From an uncultured Anaerolineae bacterium (GTDB taxonomy: Bacteria > Chloroflexota > Anaerolineae > J036 > Brachytrichaceae), in assembly GCA_938034415.1 (NCBI GenBank), contig CALHLE010000006.1:1-50271 (forward strand): a stretch of 50,271 bases of DNA, given 5' to 3'. Every line of letters begins with the position of its first letter. Within the stretch, counting starts at the first letter, position 1. The notes below the pieces were generated by a model. It did not search any database. It worked only from the letters and a program-made list of their open reading frames with translations, and was not told the DNA's origin. A program made the position numbers and the translations under genes. Shown here piece by piece: positions 25,281 to 32,873 of the stretch.

Positions 25281-26038
25281 TTCTTTTCCTCCTGGGGCAG
25301 CGGCGCCCTGTCGCTCCCCTGTCGAACCAAGGCAATGTGCGACAAGATGTCGGCCACGCGCTGCGCGCCACGCAGTGCCTTGGCCAGTTGTTCGCGGCCG
25401 AGGCGATACACACCCTGGACGTTCGCCCTGACGCGCGCCTCGTCGGCGGCGAATCTCCGCGCGAGTTCGCGCAACTGGCCGTCGTCGGGCGGCCACTGCT
25501 CCGGTGCGATGCCGCCGATGACCACTGCGCCTTTCAGCTCACTGCCGACGCGGATCAGCCCCCGCGCACCCAACAGGCCCATCTCGCCGACCAGCGCGCG
25601 CGGCTCGATCGCGGGCGCTGCAGCAAGTTGCCGCCAATCGCTGACGCAGCGTGCGATGCCGTTGGCGCCTTGCGCAAGTGCAGTGAAGAAGTCGCAGGGA
25701 TGGCTCACCTGGGTGATGGGTCGTCCGACCATATCGGTCGTCACCATCATCACATCCAGCGCCTCGGCAAACGCATCCTGAATCATCTGGACGCATTCCA
25801 GCGGCAATAGCTCGCGCAGCTCACCCGGCGCGCGCTCATCCGGCGCAAGCGGACGACGTTCGAGCGTCGCCAGCGTAGCGCGCTCGTGCAGCCAACGCTC
25901 AACCGCATTCGGCTCAAAGCGCCACTGCTTGCCCACGCGAATAGCGGGCAACCGGCCAGCTTCCACCATGCGATAGATCGTCGTTCGATCCACCTTGAGC
26001 AGGTCTTGAACCTGATGGGTTGTGAGCAATCCGGCCAT
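25277..26038 (-). CDS. HTH (excisionase-type) regulator with PocR sensory domain
   Basis: A 253-residue transcription factor. The N-terminal HTH (LTTHQVQDLLKVDRTTIYRMVEAGRLPAIRVGKQWRFEP) is of the excisionase/MerR-like class, and the rest is a PocR domain (IQDAFAEALDVMMVTTDMVGRPITQ...HPCDFFT...ARCVSDW) with conserved Cys near residue 122 and 139. PocR domains bind small hydrocarbon or redox cues in other proteins; its ligand here is unknown. Start at 26038 (MAGLLTTHQ) has GAGAGG 6 nt upstream. It is the first gene of the operon, overlapping SQR by 4 nt. Iterated GATGC boxes and a perfect Crp-like palindrome precede it. Confidence 0.87.
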   Translation of the reverse strand: MAGLLTTHQVQDLLKVDRTTIYRMVEAGRLPAIRVGKQWRFEPNAVERWLHERATLATLERRPLAPDERAPGELRELLPLECVQMIQDAFAEALDVMMVTTDMVGRPITQVSHPCDFFTALAQGANGIARCVSDWRQLAAAPAIEPRALVGEMGLLGARGLIRVGSELKGAVVIGGIAPEQWPPDDGQLRELARRFAADEARVRANVQGVYRLGREQLAKALRGAQRVADILSHIALVRQGSDRAPLPQEEKK

Positions 26039-26085
26039 TGCAACCTCTCTGCTTTGCCGCTGGTGCAGCGAATGCACGCTTGGCT

Positions 26086-26117
26086 GATGCATGTGATGCG
26101 CATGATGCGCGCGATGG
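26086..26117. repeat. Four 9-bp GATGCnnnn iterons before the regulator gene
   Basis: GATGC or GATGG occurs at 26086, 26095, 26104 and 26113 at exact 9-bp spacing, 48-79 bp upstream of the regulator's ATG. Such iterons fit an operator for a small HTH protein, possibly its own. Confidence 0.5.
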
Positions 26118-26126
26118 CATCCACTT

Positions 26127-26142
26127 TGTGAAGCGTTTCACA
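26127..26142. promoter_or_regulatory. Perfect TGTGA-N6-TCACA palindrome (Crp/Fnr-type site)
   Basis: TGTGAAGCGTTTCACA matches the Crp consensus in both halves. It lies between divergent genes: 89 bp upstream of the sulfur operon regulator and 62 bp upstream of hisD. Which Crp-family protein binds it is unknown; none is encoded in the window. Confidence 0.6.
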
Positions 26143-26203
26143 CCTGGCCGGTTGGCTAGCCGATGGGCGAGTCCCGCATCGGCTCTAAAATGTCCGCACG
26201 CCT

Positions 26204-27550
26204 ATGTTGAGGATCATGGAGCTTGAGCAGGCAACGGAGGTACTGCTGCGCCGCCCGCCGATTGATGAGATCGTCATCACCGAGGCGATGCGCCGGCGCA
26301 CAATAGCGACCTTCGGCGAAGACCTGCATCCCGAAGAAGCCGTGCGACGCATCCTGCGCGACGTGCGCGCGCGAGGCGATGGCGCCCTGTTGGACTGGAC
26401 GCAGCGGCTGGACGGCGTCGCGCTCAGCGCTGATCAACTCGAGGTTGGCGATGCCGAGATCGCTGCCGCCTACGACCGCGTGGACGGCGAAGTGGTTGCA
26501 GCGATGGAACGCGCTGCGGAGCGCATCGCCCGGTTTCACGCGCGGCCGGTCGCCCAATCCTGGATGATGACCGAGCTGGGCGGCGTGCTCGGTCAGCTCA
26601 TTCGACCGCTGGCGCGCGTGGGCGTATATGTGCCGGCCGGCGCGGCGCCGCTGCCCTCGTCGCTGCTGATGACGGCCATCGTAGCGCGGCAGGCCGGCGT
26701 CGAGGAGGTGATCGTGTGTTCGCCGCCGCAGCCGGGTTCACGGCTGCCCCATCCGCTCGTCCTCGTCGCTGCCGACATCGCCGAGGTGGACGCCGTGTAT
26801 GCCGTTGGCGGCGCGCAAGCCATTGGCGCCATGGCTTTCGGCACCGAGACCATCGCGCGGGTGGATAAAGTTTGCGGGCCGGGCAACACTTTCGTCGTGC
26901 TGGCCAAGCGCCAGGTGTATGGCGTGGTCGGCATTGACGCGCTGCCGGGGCCGACTGAGACCGTGATTGTGGCGGACGAGAGCGCCAATCCCGCCTGGGT
27001 TGCCGCCGACATGATGGCGCAGGCCGAACACACCGCCGGCATGGCGCTGCTGCTCACCCCATCACGTGGCCTGGCCGAAGCCGTCAACGCCCATCTCCAA
27101 TCCCAGGTCGCGGCCCTCCCTGAGCCTAACCGCAGCGACGCGCGTGACTCGTTCGCTCAGCGCAGCGGCGCAGTGATCACCGAAGACCTGTTGGAGGCAG
27201 TCGCGTTAGCCGACGACTTTGCCCCGGAGCATCTGTGCCTATCGGTCAAGGATCCCTGGGCCTGGGTGGATAAGGTCCGCAACGCCGGCGGCGTGTTCGT
27301 GGGCGAGCACTCTTACGAAGTGCTGGGCGACTACGTCGCCGGACCGAGCCACGTCATGCCGACCGGCGGCACGGCGCGCTTTGCGTCGCCGCTGAATGTG
27401 CTCGACTTCATGCGGGTGATGAACGTAATCGCGCTGGACGAAGCGACGGCGCAGCAACTCGCGCCGGTCGCCGTCAAGCTGGCCGAAGCCGAAGGGCTGC
27501 ACGCGCACGCCAACGCCGTCAGGCAGCGGGAGAGAGCAGACGGTTCGTGA
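26204..27550 (+). CDS. hisD: Histidinol dehydrogenase
   Basis: A 448-residue zinc enzyme that oxidises L-histidinol to histidine in two NAD-dependent steps. Visible: VYVPAGAAPLPSSLLMTAIVARQAGV, VYAVGGAQAIGAMAFGTETIARVDKVCGPGN, the metal/catalytic region DMMAQAEHTAGMALLL, and DDFAPEHLCLSV. The start could be 26204 or the ATG at 26216; TAAAAT at 26186-26191 is a possible -10 box about 12 nt before. No other his genes are nearby, so it may be a dispersed histidine pathway. Confidence 0.93.
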   Translation: MLRIMELEQATEVLLRRPPIDEIVITEAMRRRTIATFGEDLHPEEAVRRILRDVRARGDGALLDWTQRLDGVALSADQLEVGDAEIAAAYDRVDGEVVAAMERAAERIARFHARPVAQSWMMTELGGVLGQLIRPLARVGVYVPAGAAPLPSSLLMTAIVARQAGVEEVIVCSPPQPGSRLPHPLVLVAADIAEVDAVYAVGGAQAIGAMAFGTETIARVDKVCGPGNTFVVLAKRQVYGVVGIDALPGPTETVIVADESANPAWVAADMMAQAEHTAGMALLLTPSRGLAEAVNAHLQSQVAALPEPNRSDARDSFAQRSGAVITEDLLEAVALADDFAPEHLCLSVKDPWAWVDKVRNAGGVFVGEHSYEVLGDYVAGPSHVMPTGGTARFASPLNVLDFMRVMNVIALDEATAQQLAPVAVKLAEAEGLHAHANAVRQRERADGS

Positions 27551-27605
27551 AGGCCGTGACTCTGTCTCTCACCATCTGCTGCTCAGCGATACAATCGCTC
27601 TTGAA

Positions 27606-28181
27606 ATGGCGCTCGCAAACATCATCGGTGCGTTTGGGCTGGCTGGCGCAGCAGGGCTAAACGCCTACATCCCTCTGCTCATTGTGGCCATCCTGGCTCG
27701 GCTAGACATGCTTCAGCTCAGCCCGCCGTTTGATGCGCTGGCGAGCTGGCCGGCCATCATCGCGCTGGTCGTGCTCGGCGCCATCGAGTTCGTGGCCGAC
27801 AAGGTGCCCGGCGTAGATCACGTCAACGATGCCATCCAAACCTTCGTGCGGCCGGCCGCCGGCGCGATCCTCTTCGCCGCAAACACCGGCGTCGTATCGG
27901 GCATAGATACAACGCTCGCGCTGATCTGCGGGTTGGTGCTGGCCTCTGGCGTGCATGCGACGAAAGCAGCGGCACGTCCGGTCGTCAACGGCGCGACGAT
28001 GGGCATCGGCGCGCCGTTCATCAGCGTCGCCGAGGATGTCCTGGCGACTATCGGGTCGCTGCTGGCCATCTTCTTCCCCGTCTTGTTCGTGCTCTTTGCG
28101 GCAACGCTGGGCTATCTGGCTTATCGGCTGATCAAGAAAGCGCGCCGGTTGCGCGCGCCGAAGCCGACTGCGGTCTCGTGA
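27606..28181 (+). CDS. DUF4126-family membrane protein
   Basis: A 191-residue integral membrane protein with about five hydrophobic segments (IIGAFGLAGAAGLNAYIPLLIVAIL, WPAIIALVVLGAIEFVADKVPGVDHVNDAI, ATIGSLLAIFFPVLFVLFAATLGYLAYRLI). The DUF4126 region includes the charged DKVPGVDHVNDAIQ loop and a Gly/Ala-rich middle. Function of the family is unknown. TACAAT at 27590-27595 lies 10 nt before the ATG, suggesting a nearly leaderless promoter. The next gene (holB) may start inside its stop codon, but the ATG at 28208 is more likely. Confidence 0.8.
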   Translation: MALANIIGAFGLAGAAGLNAYIPLLIVAILARLDMLQLSPPFDALASWPAIIALVVLGAIEFVADKVPGVDHVNDAIQTFVRPAAGAILFAANTGVVSGIDTTLALICGLVLASGVHATKAAARPVVNGATMGIGAPFISVAEDVLATIGSLLAIFFPVLFVLFAATLGYLAYRLIKKARRLRAPKPTAVS

Positions 28182-28207
28182 ATCCACGCTTGCGCAGCGG
28201 ACGGCCA

Positions 28208-29182
28208 ATGAACGACTGGGACATCATCGGCCACGACTGGGCGGTGCGCCGCTTGAGGCGCGCCATCGAGCAAGGCCAGCTCGCCCAGTCGCACCTGTTC
28301 GTCGGCCCGCCGTCCATCGGCAAGGCGACTCTGGCGCTGGCGTTAGCGCGCGCCCTCCTCGGCCACAATGACCGCGCGCGCGCCCTGGTGAATCAGCGCC
28401 GACATCCCGACCTGCTGTGGGTCGAGCCGGCCGATGCAGGCGAAGCGCTCAAGGTGGAACAAATCCGCGAGCTGCTACACGCGCTCACCCTAGCTCCGGT
28501 CGAGAGCCGGCATCGCATCGCCATCGTCAATGATGCGCACCTGATCACCGAGAGCGGCCAGAACGCCATTCTCAAGACGCTGGAGGAGCCAAACCCATCG
28601 GTCGTCATCGTCCTGACTGCGCCGAACACCGACACGCTGCTGCCAACTATCGTCTCGCGCTGCCAACTGCTCAACCTGCGGCCGGCGCCGGTGCGCGCTG
28701 TTGAAGAGGCGCTCCTAGCGCGGGGCGTCGCCGGCGAGCGCGCCGCGCTCATCGCCCGGTTGTCGCGCGGCCGGATCGGCTGGGCGCTGCGCGCCATCGA
28801 GGACGATGCAACGCTCGAAGCGCGCGCCGAGCGGCTGAGGGACTTACGCGACCTTCTAACCGCCGGCCGTACCCAGCGTTTCGCCTATGCCGAGAAGCTG
28901 GCGCGCGCCGAGCCATCCCACGTTGTGCAAACGCTGGAGGACTGGTTGTTGCTATGGCGCGATGTGGCGCGCGCGACCGGCCGCGAAGCCTCGCCCGAAG
29001 CGCTGGTCAACGCCGACCAGCGCGACTGGATCGCTCAACTGGCAAATGCCCTTTCGGTTGCGCAAGTGGCGGCGCTGTTGCGCGCCATCAGCCAGACGCT
29101 ACAGTATCTCGACCGCAACGTGAACCCACGTCTGGCGCTCGACGTGCTGTTGCTAAAGCTGCCGCGCCTGCCGGCAAGCTGA
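28208..29182 (+). CDS. holB: DNA polymerase III delta' subunit
   Basis: A 324-residue clamp-loader subunit. The AAA+ core shows the P-loop GPPSIGKATLALALARALLG, the SRC motif ILKTLEEPNPSVVIVLTAPNTDTLLPTIVSRCQLL, and a sensor-like RLSRGRIGWALRAIED. It loads the sliding clamp together with delta and gamma/tau. No clear four-Cys zinc module is seen, unlike some delta' or gamma proteins. GTG 28178 would add 10 residues and overlap the previous stop. ATG 28208 (MNDWDIIGHDWAVRR) matches the family's start. Convergent with the BCCP gene, 22 bp apart. Confidence 0.88.
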   Translation: MNDWDIIGHDWAVRRLRRAIEQGQLAQSHLFVGPPSIGKATLALALARALLGHNDRARALVNQRRHPDLLWVEPADAGEALKVEQIRELLHALTLAPVESRHRIAIVNDAHLITESGQNAILKTLEEPNPSVVIVLTAPNTDTLLPTIVSRCQLLNLRPAPVRAVEEALLARGVAGERAALIARLSRGRIGWALRAIEDDATLEARAERLRDLRDLLTAGRTQRFAYAEKLARAEPSHVVQTLEDWLLLWRDVARATGREASPEALVNADQRDWIAQLANALSVAQVAALLRAISQTLQYLDRNVNPRLALDVLLLKLPRLPAS

Positions 29183-29204
29183 AGCGCCTCGCCCTGCGTT
29201 GGCG

Positions 29205-29702
29205 TCAACTCAACACCACCAGCACCTGGTTCTGCTCGACGGTCTGACGCGGTTGCACTTTGATCGCGCTGACCGTGCCTTCGCGGGGGGCTTTCAGCTC
29301 GTTTTCCATCTTCATGGACTCGAGCACCACGACCACCTGGCCCTTCTTCACTTTTTGGCCTTCCGTCACCGGCACCGATACGATCAACCCCGGCATGGGC
29401 GACTTGATGTTGACCTCGCCGCTGGTGGGAGTGAATGCGCCGGCGGCCTCCGCCAACCGCTTGGCGCGCTCATCGGCAACCTGCACGTAATACAGCACGC
29501 CGTTCAGCAGCACGCGATACTCGCCATCTCCTCCCTCCACCAGCGCCTCGAACGAGCGGTTGTCGATCAGCAATGAATACAGCCCGTCGTCGTCAATCGC
29601 GCGGAGATCTAGCGTGCGTTTGACGCCGTCTATGACGACTTCGCCATCCTGATTGATGTCAATAATGTGCGTCTTGTCGCCGATGGTGGTCAGGTAGCGC
29701 AT
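29205..29702 (-). CDS. Biotin carboxyl carrier (biotinyl) domain protein
   Basis: A 165-residue protein. The N-terminal half is a beta-rich segment with LYSLLIDNRSFEALVEG; the C-terminal 75 residues are a biotinyl/lipoyl domain with IKSPMPGLIVSVPVTEGQKVKKGQVVVVLESMKMENELKAPREG, where the Lys in MKM is the biotin attachment site. This fits the carrier of an acyl-CoA or pyruvate carboxylase; no carboxyltransferase gene is adjacent. A longer frame to 29762 has no evidence. The start sits just 9 nt downstream of TATACT, so the mRNA may lack a leader. Confidence 0.88.
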   Translation of the reverse strand: MRYLTTIGDKTHIIDINQDGEVVIDGVKRTLDLRAIDDDGLYSLLIDNRSFEALVEGGDGEYRVLLNGVLYYVQVADERAKRLAEAAGAFTPTSGEVNIKSPMPGLIVSVPVTEGQKVKKGQVVVVLESMKMENELKAPREGTVSAIKVQPRQTVEQNQVLVVLS

Positions 29703-29723
29703 AGCAGGGGTAGTATATCGGGT
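29703..29723. promoter_or_regulatory. 21-bp divergent spacer with back-to-back -10 boxes
   Basis: The BCCP ATG (29702, minus) and the rdgB ATG (29724, plus) are 21 bp apart. TATACT (29712-29717, minus) lies 9 nt before the BCCP start, and TAGTAT (29711-29716, plus) 7 nt before rdgB. Both transcripts would be leaderless or nearly so, and each -35 would fall in the opposite gene. Confidence 0.5.
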
Positions 29724-30359
29724 ATGCCGAAAGCCGTGATGGTCGCGTCCAACAACGCGCATAAGCTGCAGGAGCTACGCGAGATTTTTGCCCTGGCCGG
29801 ATTCACCGGTGTGAACCTGGTTGCCCCGCGCGATCTGGGTTTGGCATGTGCGCCGGATGAAACGGGCGCGACATACCTGGACAACGCGCTAATCAAGGCT
29901 AGGGCATTCGCCCGCGCATATCGCGAGGAAGCCAAGCGCCGGAATTGGGACGAGCTGTGGGTGTTGGCCGATGACTCCGGGCTGGAAGTGGACGCGCTGG
30001 GAGGCCGACCGGGGGTGCATTCGTCGCGCTACCACCAAGATGCGCCGGGCGGCGACGGGTGCGCCGCGCTCCTGCGTGAGCTGGCGGCTACGCCGGATGC
30101 GCGACGCTCGGCGCGATTTCGCTGCGTCCTGGCGCTGATCGGCCCGCAGGGCCAAGAGCACATCTTCGAGGGGGTGTGCGAAGGGCGCATCGCGCATGAA
30201 CGACGCGGCGAAAACGGCTTCGGCTTCGACCCGGTGTTTCTCTTGGACGACGGACGGACGATGGCGCAGCTCTCTTCTACCGAGAAACACCGCATCAGCC
30301 ATCGCGGTATCGCCGGCCGCCGGGCAGCCGAGTTCTTGCTGCGCTTGGAGGCAGCGTGA
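29724..30359 (+). CDS. rdgB: Non-canonical purine NTP pyrophosphatase (RdgB/HAM1 family)
   Basis: A 211-residue enzyme that hydrolyses dITP, ITP and XTP to monophosphates, guarding DNA and RNA from deaminated purines. Visible: ASNNAHKLQELREIF, VLADDSGLEVDALGGRPGVHSSRY, GENGFGFDPVFLL and STEKHRISHRG, the family's conserved blocks in order. Start at 29724 (MPKAVMVASNN), because the longer frame from 29667 lies inside the divergent BCCP gene. The next gene, tilS, starts within its stop codon (GTGA, 30356). Confidence 0.94.
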   Translation: MPKAVMVASNNAHKLQELREIFALAGFTGVNLVAPRDLGLACAPDETGATYLDNALIKARAFARAYREEAKRRNWDELWVLADDSGLEVDALGGRPGVHSSRYHQDAPGGDGCAALLRELAATPDARRSARFRCVLALIGPQGQEHIFEGVCEGRIAHERRGENGFGFDPVFLLDDGRTMAQLSSTEKHRISHRGIAGRRAAEFLLRLEAA

Positions 30360-31387
30360 TCTCGAACCTGGTCTCGCGCATTCGCGGCGAAGTCGCGCAG
30401 GCGTTCGAGCCGTTTTGCGGCTCAACGCGCGAGGAAGCGCCGGGGGTGGTGTTGGCCGTGTCCGGCGGCGCGGATTCGTTGTGCCTGGCCGACGCAACGT
30501 TGGCTGTTGCGCCGCGTTTGCGCCTGCGCCCTCTCATCGCGCACCTCGACCATGGGCTGCGCGGCGAAGCGTCGGCGTCGGACGCCGAGTTCGTGCGCGC
30601 GTTCGCTGCCGAACGCGGCGTGCCATGCGTCGTCGAACGAGCGGACGTCGGCGCTCTGGCGCGCGAACGCAGGCAGTCTATCGAAGTGGCTGCGCGCGAG
30701 GCGCGCTACCAATTTCTGGCACGCGCCGCCGAAGCGCATCGCGCCCGCTTAGTGGCGCTGGCGCATCACGCCGATGACCAGGCCGAGACCGTCCTGCTGC
30801 GCTTGATCCGCGGCACCGGGCTGCAGGGCCTACGCGGCATGCGAACGCACGATGCGCTGCCGGCGGCGCCCCATCTCACGACCGTGCGTCCGCTGCTGCG
30901 CACATCGCGCGCGGAGATCGAGCAGTACTGTCAGGAGCGGCGGTTGCAACCACGCCACGATGCGACGAACGACGCGCTAGACCATACCCGCAACCGGGTG
31001 CGCCATGAGCTATTGCCCATCTTGGAGCGCTATAACCCCAACATTCGCATGGCGCTGACGCGGCTGGCCGACGCAGTCGCGTCGGATATGGAGATCGTCG
31101 AGCAAGCGACTCAGGCTGCTTTCGAGCGCGTGGCGCAGTCGTCGCATGAGGGCATCGCGTTCGATCGTTCGGCCTGGCGCGCGCTGTCGCGCGGCCTGCA
31201 GCGCGCGACCCTGCGCGAGGCCGCGCGGCGATTGCAAGGCGACGTAACCGGCCTGTCGTATGCAGCTATCGAAGAGGCGCGCGATGTCCTCAACAGCGAC
31301 GCGCCAATCGGCGAAATCGCGCTGGCGCGCGGCGTCAGGATAGACGTGACTAAGCGCGCCTTCATCGTGCGTCATTCGCGGGTGTGA
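30356..31387 (+). CDS. tilS: tRNA(Ile)-lysidine synthase
   Basis: A 343-residue PP-loop ATPase that makes lysidine at C34 of tRNA-Ile(CAU), an essential anticodon change. The PP-loop is VLAVSGGADSLCLADATL; then LDHGLRGEASASDAEFV, LAHHADDQAETVLLRLIRGTGLQGLRGM and LQPRHDATNDALDHTRNRVRHELLPIL are the classic TilS blocks. The protein is shorter than TilS that carry the extra C-terminal domains, and resembles the compact type. GTG start at 30356 overlaps the rdgB stop. Confidence 0.93.
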   Translation: MISNLVSRIRGEVAQAFEPFCGSTREEAPGVVLAVSGGADSLCLADATLAVAPRLRLRPLIAHLDHGLRGEASASDAEFVRAFAAERGVPCVVERADVGALARERRQSIEVAAREARYQFLARAAEAHRARLVALAHHADDQAETVLLRLIRGTGLQGLRGMRTHDALPAAPHLTTVRPLLRTSRAEIEQYCQERRLQPRHDATNDALDHTRNRVRHELLPILERYNPNIRMALTRLADAVASDMEIVEQATQAAFERVAQSSHEGIAFDRSAWRALSRGLQRATLREAARRLQGDVTGLSYAAIEEARDVLNSDAPIGEIALARGVRIDVTKRAFIVRHSRV

Positions 31388-31393
31388 TCTCCA

Positions 31394-31399
31394 TATAAT
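31394..31399 (+). promoter_or_regulatory. TATAAT box 7 nt before the LuxR-Kelch start
   Basis: Exact -10 consensus in the 19-bp gap after tilS. The predicted transcript would start at about the ATG 31407. No -35 was convincingly found; a leaderless mRNA is likely. Confidence 0.55.
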
Positions 31400-31406
31400 C
31401 GCGGCA

Positions 31407-32858
31407 ATGGCTGAGCCGGGGGAGCCACTGACTGAACGCGAACTGGAAGTGGTGCGGCTGCTTGCGACGGGCGTCAGCAACAAAGAGATCGCTGCGCAGT
31501 TGCACGTCAGCCCGAACACGGTGCGCGTTCACCTGCGCAACATCTTCGCCAAGCTGGAAGCCCAGTCGCGCACCGAGGTGACGATGATCGCCGTGCGCAA
31601 CGGCTGGGTGGAAATTACGGCGCAGGCCGCACCGCAACCCCTTGTTGCATCCTCCGACTCGCCAGTTGCCGATGCCGCGGCAGCGCCCGACGCGCCGCAG
31701 GGAATCCTAGCCGCTGCCCCTGTGGTTCAACCGGCAGCTTCCCCTGCGCAGCCGACGCCGGTCGCCCCCAATCCACAACCGCTGCCCTCGCCCACCCTGT
31801 GGCAGCGGGTCGCGTCCCTCGCGACGCTGGTCGCCATCCTCTTGCTCACGGTCATCTTGTTACAGCGTCCCGCTGCCGAGGCCGAATTGGCGTTGGACGA
31901 CTTTGCGCCGACCGACAGATCGAGCGACCCCGCAATCGTCGCGCCGTCAGTCGAATCGTCGCGCTGGCATCTGCGCGCTTCGATCCGCACGGCGCGCACG
32001 CGGCCGGCCGTCGCTGTCGCTCAAGGCAGCGTCTATGTCGTCGGCGGCGAAGTCGGACGCGCGCCATCCGACGAGACGCTGATCTACAACCCACGGCAGG
32101 ACGCCTGGCGAGAGGCAGCGAGCAAACCGACGCCGGTGATGAACACCGGGGCCGCTGTCATTGATGACGTGTTGTATGTGCCCGGCGGCGCTACGATGGA
32201 CAGCCAAGCAACCGATCGCTTTGAAGCGCTGGACTTGATCACGGGTGAGTGGAAGGCGCTTCCGCCATTGCCACGTCCTCTAGCCGGTCATGCCGTCGTG
32301 GCCTTCGGCAAGCGGATCTATGTCGTCGGCGGTCGCACCCTAGGCGGCCTGAGCAGCGCCACGTTCGCCTTCGACGTGAATTCGGGCCAATGGACATCGC
32401 TCGCGCCCCTGCCCACGCCGCGCAGCCAGCTCGCCGCTGCTGTTGTCAATGGACGCATCTATGCGGTGGGCGGCTATGACGGCCGGCGGGAATACGCGAC
32501 CTGTGAATACTTCCAAATCGCAACCGGCCAGTGGGCCGCCTGCGCACCAATGACCATCCCGCGCGGCGGGTTGGGCTTGGCGCAAGTTGGCTCGACGCTC
32601 TACGCCATCGGCGGCGGACTATCGGGCTTCGTCGGGTTCAACGAACGATACGATGCCAACGCGGATAGGTGGACGCCGTTTGAGATGCCGGCGCAGCGGA
32701 TGGGGGACTGGCGGTACATCGGCGTCGCGTCGTTGCCTACTGAGTTCTACGTCATTGGCGGAGCTACGCGAGGCGTGCCGCTGGCCGATAACTACGTGTA
32801 TGAAGTGCTGAACTACCGCACCTTCCTGCCGGCGTTCCAGTCGGGCGGAGAGCGGTAA
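31407..32858 (+). CDS. LuxR-type HTH protein with membrane segment and extracellular Kelch domain
   Basis: A 483-residue single-pass protein of unusual order. Residues 8-65 are a LuxR/GerE HTH (LTERELEVVRLLATGVSNKEIAAQLHVSPNTVRVHLRNIFAKLE). Residues 75-128 are an Ala/Pro-rich linker, and 131-155 (LWQRVASLATLVAILLLTVILL) a membrane helix. The last 320 residues contain at least five Kelch repeats (VYVVGGEVGRAPSDETLIYNPRQDAW, IYVVGGRTLGGLSS, IYAVGGYDGRREY, LYAIGGGLSG, FYVIGGATRG), a beta-propeller that should lie outside the cell. By layout it would bind DNA inside and a ligand outside, like ToxR but with different domains. No receiver domain. A fusion caused by a sequencing artefact is unlikely, as the frame is continuous. 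Confidence 0.88.
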   Translation: MAEPGEPLTERELEVVRLLATGVSNKEIAAQLHVSPNTVRVHLRNIFAKLEAQSRTEVTMIAVRNGWVEITAQAAPQPLVASSDSPVADAAAAPDAPQGILAAAPVVQPAASPAQPTPVAPNPQPLPSPTLWQRVASLATLVAILLLTVILLQRPAAEAELALDDFAPTDRSSDPAIVAPSVESSRWHLRASIRTARTRPAVAVAQGSVYVVGGEVGRAPSDETLIYNPRQDAWREAASKPTPVMNTGAAVIDDVLYVPGGATMDSQATDRFEALDLITGEWKALPPLPRPLAGHAVVAFGKRIYVVGGRTLGGLSSATFAFDVNSGQWTSLAPLPTPRSQLAAAVVNGRIYAVGGYDGRREYATCEYFQIATGQWAACAPMTIPRGGLGLAQVGSTLYAIGGGLSGFVGFNERYDANADRWTPFEMPAQRMGDWRYIGVASLPTEFYVIGGATRGVPLADNYVYEVLNYRTFLPAFQSGGER

Positions 32859-32873
32859 CACAGATCGGCCGGG

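Noticed and set aside
24045-25496. 72 extra N-terminal residues on the SQR-like protein
   Set aside because: They overlap the PocR regulator in another frame; the start at 25280 has a GGAGG and the typical FAD loop start.
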